A stretch of 64,000 nt of DNA from contig NC_088790.1 of assembly GCF_949628265.1 (NCBI RefSeq), positions 23,440,545 to 23,504,544 on the forward strand, given 5' to 3'. Shown piece after piece: positions 34,252 to 46,200 of the stretch. Positions within the stretch are counted from its first letter, which is position 1; each line of letters begins with the position of its first letter. A program made the position numbers and the translations under genes. This DNA comes from Cloeon dipterum (Eukaryota; Arthropoda; Insecta; Ephemeroptera; Baetidae). The notes below the pieces were generated by a model. That model was not told where the DNA came from, did no database searches, and was given only the letters and a program-made list of their open reading frames with translations.

Positions 34252-37200
34252 CTGATTCAAATTTCATCATTTTAAAAATTGTCTTATTTTGATTAAAATT
34301 AAAATTATTAAGGGCAATATATTAAAACATGTAAATAAAGAGAAAATTTGTGTTGACATTTTGCATTTTTTTAACATTTTCATTTGAAACTGAACATTTA
34401 CGTGGCTGTTTTTTTTTAAACTCAGTAGCTCATCCAATCTCTGAAAAGCTAAAATATCTCCCCATTGCCTTGACACTTCTAGGAATTTCGAGAGCCAACA
34501 GGCTGACTGACGGTGGTGAAAGAAATTAATGTAATAAACCGTCACTCTTTTTAATTGGAATTGTTACTTTTTGATTTGTTATGAATTTATTTGTGTTCAA
34601 TTTAAATATTAGCAATTTATGGAAAATATATTTGAAATTAAACCTGGCTTGTTGAGAGGGAGAAGTGGTTGAGTTTTTTGAAAGCATCGTCCGCAAACAG
34701 GTCTGGTTCCATCTGGTATTGCTCTTTGGCTGCTTGTTTCCAGCCAAGGAGGTGGATGTCAATGCCCTGGCCGAGGATGTTGTCCACCATTTCGGACGTT
34801 TGCTTCGTCACAGCGTCGTCGAATAAGTCCAAGCACTGCTACAAAAAGTAAAAGAAATAATTAATATGCTATTTTAATGGTTTTTTTGAAATACCTGGAG
34901 TAGATTTCGGTTATCATTTTCGATCTCAAGGTGGCACATTTTCTCGACCCAGGCCATGGCCTCGAGGCTGGCCGACCTGATGCAGTCCACTCTGCCCATT
35001 TGGAATCTGCGCGTCGACGCGCTTTCGTACGTGGCTGTCAGTTTTCTGTTCAGCCTGTAAATTTTAATTTACGACCTAGAAGGTTGGTTCTTTATTTAAC
35101 TTGAAGACGAGGTGCAGGAATGACAAAAATTAACTGAATAGTGTGGACAAAATGAAAAAAATGAGTCATTTTTAGCTAAAATAAAGTGGTTCATCCATCT
35201 AAAATGACGTGCAACGAATAATATATATTGAACATCCGTGCAGCGTTTTGATTACATCAATTCCTGACCTGAAGTAGGCGAGTTGCAGGGCTAACTGGAT
35301 ATAAGCATCCGGGCTAACCTTGCACGATTTGATGTACTCCTTACCATAATTAGTGAACCGGTAGACATAAAAGTCCAAATCTTGCACTGAACTGCTCGAA
35401 AATAATAATCATTAGCCAAATTGTTCGACTCCGCCACGGAGATAAAATTTGCCTGTTTAAAATATTCGCGGCGCTTTGAATGTGCTGGTGCAGTGGCCCG
35501 CTCATTTGCCACTGCAGCGGCTGCGGGGCTGGTATGGACGTTTTCGAGTAGGTCAGGGGCTCCTGGGCCTGCTTGTGCAGCTGCTCGACTAATTGCACCA
35601 TCGCAACCCCTTCAGCCGGAGAGTGTTCGTAGCACAGGCCCCACACCCCGTCACTGCACAGAATCAACTAAAACCACAACAAAAATTTTTATTAGTCAGA
35701 AAATTGAAAACATCCCTTTCTAGTGTAAGCGAGATTAAATTTCTTCGCTGTAGAAACTGTGAAAAGTTGAGAATTTTACACTTTCAAAAAGGTTTTGTGC
35801 TGGGATTTAATCGATTAATTAAATTTCAAATTTCGCATAAATTATATAAATCATAGAAATATCCGGAAATATCAAAATATTCATATAATTATAATTTTCA
35901 TGATTTTTCTAGCTGACTTGTGCTATATTTGTACCATTTTTGTATTCTGACTAGACGAGAATAAACAATTTAAGTATTATTATTATATATTATTCATTGC
36001 AGTTAATTGTTCCGTTTCTTTTCAAATTATAATTGAAAGAAAAATTTAAAATATATAAGATGCTTCAGAATTTTCATAAAAATCTAGTAAATTTAAAAAT
36101 GAATAAAAAATAATTGAAATGAATAATTTAAAATTGGATTAATTAATAATTAACGTTTTAATTTAAAATTTGCTTTGACGCAGTACTCGGAACAGAAAGA
36201 ATTATACGCACCTGAACAGTTTTGTCGAACCATCTGTTGCTCGAGTTGTGCGCACTGCCACCCCCGTGGATCATCTGGTGGGCCATGTTAGTCTCGTCTC
36301 GGACGCCCACCCTGTGCCCTTTTTCGTCTGAAAGTCCTCGATAGTTGAACGAGACTGGCAAGGGTTCATCCATGCAAATCAGCGCTAGCGAGCTCTGAAT
36401 CAACTCCATGTTTTCGCAGTTCTTGTCACCTGTGCACAGAGGAAATTATCCTTAAAATTCAAATTTATCAGAAATTTATAATTAAATCAAACGACCGGCT
36501 TGATGAAAAGGGGAGTTTAATGGTTAATTTTTTTAATGTTTTTTGCTTTAAAGCCAAAATTTTAGCCCAAAATCTTTTCAGGGGTTAGCTGAGCAAGAAA
36601 AAAATATGCTAAATTGATGTTCATGTCCCAATTTTTATTTTTAGTAAAGTTGTGGAATTTTGCCTAGACCAATTTAGAATGAAAAAGATGTGACTATTCA
36701 TTTTCATCTTTTTCTTTGCATCTCAATATTTTTAATGTTTTCAGACTGACTAGACTTAACCAAATCTGTTTCCGATTTTTAAAATTAGAAAAAGATGAAA
36801 CTACATAATATAACTCTATGATTTGAGCCATTTTTATATAATTTCGCATTGATAACTAGAAACTATCAAATAATTTGATACAAAATTGATATTAAACTTG
36901 TAAACTAACATTTTAAGTCGGATATAAAATCGCCAAAATATTTAAATTATTGAGAAAAACAGTGAATCATTAACGCACTGAAAATAAATACAATATCCGG
37001 ACTTAACGGTAGTTTAAGATCAAGCAGAGGGCTTTATAAGTCTATCTCAAAAGACATTGCGTGATTCGTGCTCATTAATAATTGGTGGTGTGTCTCTCTC
37101 TACAAGTACGTGAGACAGACGGTCAGACGTACGTAAAATTTATAGGGCTATTAAAATTTTTGCCACTGTAAAAACTCTAGTAAAATAAGCAACCTGTTTA

Positions 37201-40200
37201 AAACCCGGAGAGAAATGAGAGGAAAATAAATTATAACGGATTTTAGATTATGCAAAGAAATCTTTACGTTGCATCCCAGAACGCAACAAGAAAAAGCTCC
37301 CATTTCTCCCTCCCTCATTCCCTCTGCTTCCCATCCTCCCACCTTTTTGCCTGCAAATCGCCCGGAATTCTTTTGACCCCCAACTGTCTGTTTTTGTTGT
37401 GATTTATGATTGTGTCAGTGTGGGAGTGTAATACTGGTGATGATTACTTTATGAACACATTATACGTCCAGTGAAGTGCACAATAATCGAAGATTTGAAG
37501 CTGCTGGTGTGTGCAACGCATTCTAGTGTCGTGTGTTATGTTATGACATGTACTGTTATTATTAGTTCAGCTGTGAATTCCGTGAGGTGAAGTGACAGTG
37601 GTGGTGCTTATTATTGTTTTCGAAATATTATCTGTGTTCGTCTAGATATTGTGAGTTAATGTATTACATCAACAGTAGTTCAAACTGGAATAATATGTAA
37701 ATAATCGCCTTCGCCTCCGAGACCTCCCAACGGTATGTACATGTAGGATGACGTATGAAGTTACATAATGTGGTAATACGTAGATATCGTAACGTAATTT
37801 GGGATAAATCTTCCGTGTTTTGACACTCACAGTAACGTCAGGGTCGGACTCCGAAGGTTTTAGTTGTCTTCAATCCTCAAATAATAGCTCAATTAAGTTA
37901 ATCTTCGAAAGTTGAACGCAAATCATAATTTGATTTTATCAGCTACAGGCAAATTTTCACACATGTGTAGTAGATATTTTGCCGGCTATGACCTGCCACC
38001 TTTTTGTAAATGGGGTTATTTGCACATCACTCCACCATCTTTTTATATACAATTTTAAGACTCACAAGAACAGCATAAGCGCTATTATTGTTATTATTAT
38101 TCACTTGTAAATAAGTACACAAACACGTTTTCTTTCATTTATAGTCTTACATTTTTTAGAAAATAAAAATTAGGGATTGGCTGCTTTCCTAGCTTCAAGC
38201 TTGGAATTTCCCCACTTTCAAACAAGTAAAAATTAGTTTCACTCAAAATTTTTGTCTCTTTACAGAGATGGATGAAATGGACCACGCTTCGAATTAAGCA
38301 TCGACCTCCTCAGCTTTAAGGTAGGGGACCTCTTTTTTTAAAAAATTATTATTTGTACAATATTATGCATAAAATGACCATCTGAGCGTAATTTTAAAGG
38401 GCGAAGGGATTTAAAATCAAGATGAGGGAATTTCAAATGATCATATTTTACGCACGTCACAAACAGTTTTTTTAAACGTACTTTGAGCAAGTTGCTCCCT
38501 GACTTGGGCCCAGGTGTCTCTTCTGTTAGTGGTGAGCAGTCCGATGGCCGGCTGAAGGTTGTTCATCGAAAATCGGGCGTTGGCATCCTTCACGATGCCC
38601 TGAACGGCGGCGGCGATGTTTTCCTCGCTCACAGCACAGCCGTCCTTTTTCAGAAGCACCAAGTAGAACTGAAACCAGAATTTAACTTTTTTCAATTTGT
38701 AGGAATACAGAAATAGGAAAGGAAAATATCTGGCTTTTCGGAGATCACAACTAAAAACATTCTATGACTTTCATTTTTTTTTAATTATTGCTCAACAAGA
38801 AACAGTTTTAAACCTTGTGTTTAGAAACCTTGTGTTTAAAATTAAATAAATTTAATGCCGTCCTAAAACATCATTATTTCATACAAATTTTGTTCTCATC
38901 TCTCAGATTATAGATTCCCCATTTTTTTCCTCATAAAGGGACTGACCTGATTTTTGCAGGCGACGATGATGTGTTCTTGGCTGCGTGGTGAGCAGGGCTC
39001 GGTGATGAGCATGTCCCGGGGCACCGAAGGGACGCGGCATGATGTCAAAAGCCGGTAGAACTGCGTCATGCAGAGCGGCTGACCTTTTTCCCGACTCGTT
39101 GCTCTCTCCTGGGGTATGCCCCCGCTGCTCAACAAACATAAAACCATGACAAATCGGCACACAAGCGCGTGAACAGCGTAATTTTTTAATTACGCCAACA
39201 CCTTAGAATCAGATTTATTGCTTCTATTTTATTTCATGTTATACTGACTGGTCTAGAATTTCTTTATGCTTGAGCAGACCGGTGGCGAGTCTGGCTGCGA
39301 GCGCCGCCTGTTCGGAAAGGTTCATCGGGCTCCTCGGAGGCAGCACCATCCCGGGGTTCGAGTTGATCGGCAGGGCCAGCGGGTTGCCCAAGTACATGTC
39401 GTTCAGCCACCACTCGTACGCCTGCAAATCGGAAAATTCGACTGTTTTATTTAATATTTTATAAACCACGCCATATTTCCTGGTTTGCGGCACTGAAAGT
39501 TTCATTTCATTTTTTTTTTTAATTTAGGCAAGAATTGGTACAATCTAAAAGGGAAGTAGTCGTAAAAAATGTTGAGCAGAGAAGATTAATGAATTTATGC
39601 AATTTTAGTCCTCCAAGCTTTTTAATTTAATTTGGTTTCTGGTTTTTCAGAAACATTTATTATCTTGCAAAAACGTACATTTTGCTTCATTATTCCGGTA
39701 AGTGTTTTGTTGCAGCATTTAAGTATGTATAAAAGTACAAAAAATATATTTGAAAATTTATTCCTCGCCAATTTTATGATATTTTCTGCACAAATAAATT
39801 GAGTCGGTATCTTTGCACGAGTGAAAACGAAATCAACTGCAGGATTTGCAATGAATCGAATGAAAAGCGGTGCTCGTTTAATTCAACAGCGTTGCCCTTT
39901 AGAGCAGCGTGTAACTGAATTGGTGCGCACTGCTCTTCATGAAAAATTCAGTCTATTGAACACGCAGCTAGCGTGCAAATGCAAATGCAGACAGGTCTGC
40001 GCTGGAGCTGGAGCTGGAGCTTCCACCCACCCACGCGTCGGGCGGGCAGGTTTAAGTTTGCACGCCTGTTTTAGGCGGGTTCAGGGCGGTGGCAACGGCG
40101 GCGCGAGGGCGGGTGGCGCTGAATCATTGGTCGGGCGCCGGCGCCTCCGCATCCCTTGCGACTCGCCGTGCCGGAGATTTTACTCCGTTTGGCCTCATTC

Positions 40201-43200
40201 GCGCTCGCGATCAATGCCTCTTTGTCTAATAAGCCCTTTTTTTCTCGCATCTTGCCCGCGGAATTCCAACTGACCACATTTGGACGCTTTCCATTCACGC
40301 TCTGCGCGCCCTTGAACTTGGCCTCTGCTCGCCAATTTGCCTCAAAGGCCGCGAAATGAGTAATTTTATGCCGGCAAGTGTCCTTGTTTCTGCATGCTAA
40401 TCAGGCTCTCGCGGCCGCTTCTTCATTTCCTCCACCCCACTTTGTCAAACTATAAATTATGAAGGATTCTTCACCTTGTAAGCGTACTAGTTTTCTGGTA
40501 TTTGGCGTCAAACGCGCAGGGTTTGGGGTGTTTTTTTTTTAAATTTATTATTTAAATTTGATCTCTACAGAATGCCGACTTAATTTTGCATTATTGGCTC
40601 CTGGAAAAGGTTAATTTTTTTTGCTTAAATGAGCAATAATCTAATCAGGACCGAGCAACAATTAAATTTCAAATTTTGCCCAATTACACAAAAGGTTAAA
40701 CGGCTCGTCCATGGTTTTTCGCTTGATTTCGATTCCTCTCGTCGCGATCTATCCAACTGTGTGCTATTTTTCGGGTTAGACCAAGACTTTGTCTTGTCGG
40801 TCTGTACCCTTTCTGCAGAAGACACTCTTAAAAATTAATTATCTTAATTATGCGCTAAATTTTCCTCATGTAGAAATAAAATATGATTTTGAGTGATTAG
40901 ATCGAAAAATTTTGGCGGGGATTTTCCGGGAAACAGCACTACCAAGGCAAATTTTAGCTCTTGTTCAAATTTTGGTGATATCGTAGGACAAAAGTTGAGA
41001 GATATTTTTAGAAATTTGTAATCCAACTGATTTAGATAATGGTTGCCTTTGATTATTACTAGTGTGTGGTGATTCTCCCCACTACTGTGTGCTGGAAACT
41101 TCCAGGCACTCAGGGTTGCATTTGCTTACCACCCGGTTTTTTAAGGTTTTTTACCACTCAATTTTTACCAATTTCGTGCGCAAGAATTGCAAGAAATGAA
41201 TTTGTTCTATTTTTCTTCAATGAAAATCTAAAGTTTCGGTCGGAGTGCTCAAAATTTCCTCCACTGTGCAGATATTTTCTTTTAAATTGCCATTTTAGTG
41301 CCTCATTTTCTCCAAAAATGTATCTCTGACAATTTTTCAAGTCGAGCTCAAAATTAGTAAATTATTGAAAAATAAGGTGAAAACATTGCATGCAAGAAAT
41401 TAGAAAAAGTTGAATTTAAAAAAAATGCGGCTTTTTGCAACCCTGCAGGCACTTCTCGTTCGATTACAACAAGTCTCTTAATAACCAGTGGAAACGAATA
41501 TTCATTTCATTTTCCATCGAAAAGTCTAATTTTCCTCAAACCAGGTCTTCAACAGGATCGTTTAAAAATTCTTTTGCATTGCAAAAAACGAAAAGGGTGA
41601 TTTAATCAATTATGCCAAAATCACTTGGTTTGTGATTTTTCAAACCAAAATAATTTGTCTACGTACCCAATTGTCGTGGTTTTTGTGCCGCTCGAGCAGT
41701 ATGGCCTGCAGCTTTGGCGCTTCGTTGGTCTGGAAGGCTTGAACACATCGTCTGGTACGCTCAAACTCCGCGTCCTTCAAGATGACCCTGGCGAATTGAA
41801 GGTACTTGGAGATGGTCTGCTCCACACTCGGCACCGGTAGCTTTGGCAGATCGGCGCCCTATGCAAATTTTACCGTTTCAAATCGACAGTTTAAAAATTC
41901 TGCAGTCTTCTACGCAAGCAAAAATTTTAATTTTATTTTTTTCTTGCATTATTTAGGAGCGTGTAAAGCTGGAAGCAAAAAGAACAAAGCCAACAAATTC
42001 GTATCATAGCACATTGAACGTGAACTAATTGGCACGGCCAACTGCTTGCGCTTTTGCAATAATTCATCTGGCCAAAATCAAGTTGCTCAACCCGTCATAT
42101 GCTTGATGGTTTAATTATAAAAGCAGCCGCACTATTTTTAAAGCGTGTAGTGTAGAAAAATCAGCCTCGGAGCTCACCGATTTGAATTTATTTTTTCCGT
42201 CTTCTCGCTGGAAAAGAAAAAGAGAAAATCCTGATTTACGAGCGACAGAGGCTAGTAAATAATTCATTCCTTAGAGTAACACTTACGTTGGAAATCATGA
42301 AATAATTATTATTTTTCAAGGGGCAGGGGAAATTCCTCGCGTGCAAACGGCAGGTCGAAACGCGACAAAATAATAATTATTATTTCAGTGCGAATATAGA
42401 GAGGCCGAGGGGAGCCGAGGGGGAGGGAGGGATTCAGAGGCAGCATCTGGCTGCGTGTGCTTTTCTCTGCACATTGTTTGTCCCGTGCCAATTGCCGGTA
42501 CGATGAGCACTAACCGAAAGACGCATTGTTCGCAGATTCCAATCACATGACTCACAACGTTACGCAATAAAAATTTGTGTCAGTTTTCATGGGAAATGTT
42601 CGTAATTTTCTCCGGAGGGTAGAAAAAGCAACCCTTAATAATTGGAGCCGTGGTTCGTCTCTGCGGGCGGTTATGCAACCAGCTCGACGACAAAATAAGT
42701 CCAAGACGCAAATAAATCCAATTTAAATGTTGATCGCCAACGCAGCAAAGAACTCAATTGGGTGGAGGTAATTGGATTTTTGGGTTAAGAAACGCGTGAA
42801 AAGCGCAAATTGAACGTAGGCGTCGCGACGGGGGCGGCCGTAATTGGCCCTCGGTTCAGGTAGCGGGACGGCCAGGTGACTGGCTGGCCGGTCGAAGGTG
42901 TCGCGGCAATTGTATGTACGTATTTTTGGCAAAGCCTGGTTTAATCGATTTGCCAGCGTTGCCCTCTGACGTCAGTGGGCATCAAAGTATTGATCGAGGT
43001 GCCCTTGCCAGCTGCACGCCAGCGCCTCTGCATGTGACCTGGCGAAACGCGCACCCCTCAGTCACAAACCACCCAAAGCAAACGAGTGTGTGCAGCTTTT
43101 CCCTTCTCTCTCTCGCTCTTTCCCGTTGCCGTGCTTTGTGCGGGCCAGCAGCCGCGGGGATGTATTATACGCGATAAAAACTTCGAGAGCGTGATACCGG

Positions 43201-46200
43201 CGACGATGACTGAATTTTTCCGGCAGCAAGTTCGCCACTTGCCGCAGCCCACAAACTTTGACTGTTCAATTTTTATGATTTGAACAGAGAGATTCATGGA
43301 TTGTGATATTAAAAATGGTTTAATTTGATGAAAAGTTATGGCTATTTAACGGCACACAAAAACCATATTGAATGTAATTTATTTGATCTAATTAAAAAGG
43401 TTGAGCCTTATTTCATGATATTATTTTAAAAATAATGTCTTAATTTTCACGTGTGCAATTTAAAAATGGATTTTTGTACCAGAGTATATTATTAAATGCA
43501 GTTGAATAATTTTCACAGCTCTACCGAACTCGATGCTCTCCTGAGCAAAATCGATAATGGCTAGTTAATAAACATTAGACGTAAGAGAAGAGTTGGATCG
43601 AGTTTTACCTCTCCCATGAAGCTGGAACCTTCGTTGGATGAAAAGCCGGAGTTCTCTTTTCCCGGCGCCGACGAGAAGAATCGCTTCGGCAGGCTCCAAA
43701 TCGCATCCTTCCATCCTAAGATTTGAAAATATGACAGGCGGACAGTCAGGAATGAAACCATGGGTGGCAATTTCGTTTTTTCCTCTCGTTTATTTACATA
43801 TACATGTTTATTTTGCTTTTTGTTTATCGACTCGTCTACAACGGATCCCTCCCTCATTCACGATGTGTTTTGTATTCGCCTCACGCCCTTCTTGCTCGCG
43901 CGCAGCATCCTCTCTCATTTAATCAAATTTGCTCTAATCGCCCAGATACATAATCTGTTTATTGCTTTCGAGTGTGTGACAGACTACTTTTTATTTATTT
44001 TTTATCTTGAACCAAAAACCAAGGCGCAGCATCCGATTTCCCGGGAGATTTATTTTTACTCTTTTATATTTACACAAACTCCCGCCTCTTCTGTTCAAAC
44101 TAACAAATTGCAAAGGAATCGTGTCTGGGTTTACCTCCTGCGTGTGAGTGTGTTTGTGTTTATAATATGTATGTATAGTATGCTTGCAACAATAACAATA
44201 ATTATCTTCACTGCACACTGAGCAAATTTCGTCTTTTGATACCTCCGCGATAGTTTTACATTATTTGATATGCTCTCCGTTGGAATTCTCGTTACAGCGA
44301 TTATCCGCTACAAATTATACATACAGTAACTTTCTTTTTCTTGTAATTCGGTTACAGTGCGTTTAGACATGTAGATTAGGAGAGTATACGTTTTGGCAAA
44401 GACATTGTTTCCAACCACGTTAGAGAATTTCACATTCAAAGCAAAAATTCTGATTTTTTTTTCTCAAAAGACGCTGATTCGTGAAAAATGTCGACGCCAA
44501 CACAATTTGTATTTTGTTCATTAAATGTAGCATTCACACTCGCTCACACCTAAATGGAAATTATAAAACAATGTGTGAGAAACAAACAGAAGCATTTTTG
44601 CTGCGATATAATTATAGGTCGTCGTAATATTCTGTTTAAGACACTTGCAAAATTGTTAAAGAGATTAACGTGACTAAAGATTTTGATAACAGACAGCTTC
44701 CTACGCTCACTCGCTCGCTCTTTTTTTCGTATTGATGCTTAATTGAATAACAGTGCGATTTTCGTAACATTCTCGCACTCACTTAATCAACGGTTATAGT
44801 TTTAATTACAATTCAGACGAACACTTCAACAGCTTTTCTACTATTATAATGCGCGATATAATTTAGGCATTCTACGATGAGTTAGACGACACAGGGCATT
44901 CGCATTCGCACGCATTCCTCCTTGGACTCGTATATATTTCCGTTTTGGTCGTCGGACTCGCAATCAGTCAGACATGCACACGTCTAACACTAATTTACAG
45001 TCTCTAGTAATTTTCAATCAAAATTCATGTTACGCGCACGTGAAGGCGGAGAGGCTCCCCGCGCTTCACTTTTATACATTAGTTAAATCTACGGTCGCAC
45101 CACTTGACGTGGATGCTTGATATGTTTATGATCTTGGTTGTTTCTTTGACGGTTTTGAAACCGAAGACAGGTTAGTTGATTTTACACACCTCCCTCAAAT
45201 ATCTATCTGGCATCGCTCGTAATGAACAAACCTTCGAAATCCCTCTGCCAGAACATTATTATCACAGAATTATAACAATTGAAAATAGATCGATCGTTCA
45301 GTAACACTTTATATTATGCATTTACGTGCGCTAAGTAGATAACCTGTGCGACTAGGAGCCCTACAGTATAACATCCATAAATAATTTTACAATAATAATA
45401 GGCCAACAGAACGGTGTGAATCGAAAATTTAACTAGAATTTAACCGGTTGCGAGCACTGCTCATTCTTTTCTCAATAATAACTATCCTCTGCATGTCAAT
45501 AATGGCAGTGCTGTATTTTTAAATTTATTACCCATCTCCGTGTAACATTCGTATGACTCTAATTATTTAAAATCAGTTTCTTCCGAAAAGAACTAGGATG
45601 AGACAAGGTTGTGAGTTAGAGAAGGTCACACTCATACACTCAGACGTGACAGAAACACAAAACTCGCCAGCAATCGGCAGGCGGCCGTATAAAAATCATT
45701 TTTTTTTTATTAATCTCGTCGTCGACCTGGCTTAGTAGTTGAAACCCTGTCTGAAGGGATTTTTACTGGCCGAATCTAGCGGCGGTGGCTGCTCACTTAC
45801 CCCAGTTCTGAATGGATTCGTGTCCCTGGCCGACTGCGGCTGCGGTTGTTGAGGTGGCGGAGGCCGCTGCTGCTGCTGTGGGGGCGGAGGGACGTACTGT
45901 TGTTGGTAGCCCTGCTGGTAGTTGTCGTACGCCGCGCTGTTGTTGTCCACGTTTGTCTCCTGGTACTTCGAATACTCGAGGTGGTTGGTGACCTCGCCGG
46001 CGGCTCCGCCGATTTCGGCGGGGTTTGCCGACACGACGCTGTCCTGCATGACGTAGGTCTGATACTTCTTGTCCGGTGGGTCGGCCATGAGAATGTTGGC
46101 CTCGCTCTGGAAGGGCTTGAAGTCGTAGATGTCCTTCAGGTAGAGCAGCACCGGTGCGTAGAGCAAATTGGCGAACGCGATGCCCATGTTGAGCGCCGTG

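Noticed and set aside
39821..40273. 150-codon plus-strand frame in ChAT intron 3
   Set aside because: No recognisable domain. It is GC-driven and overlapped by opposing frames.
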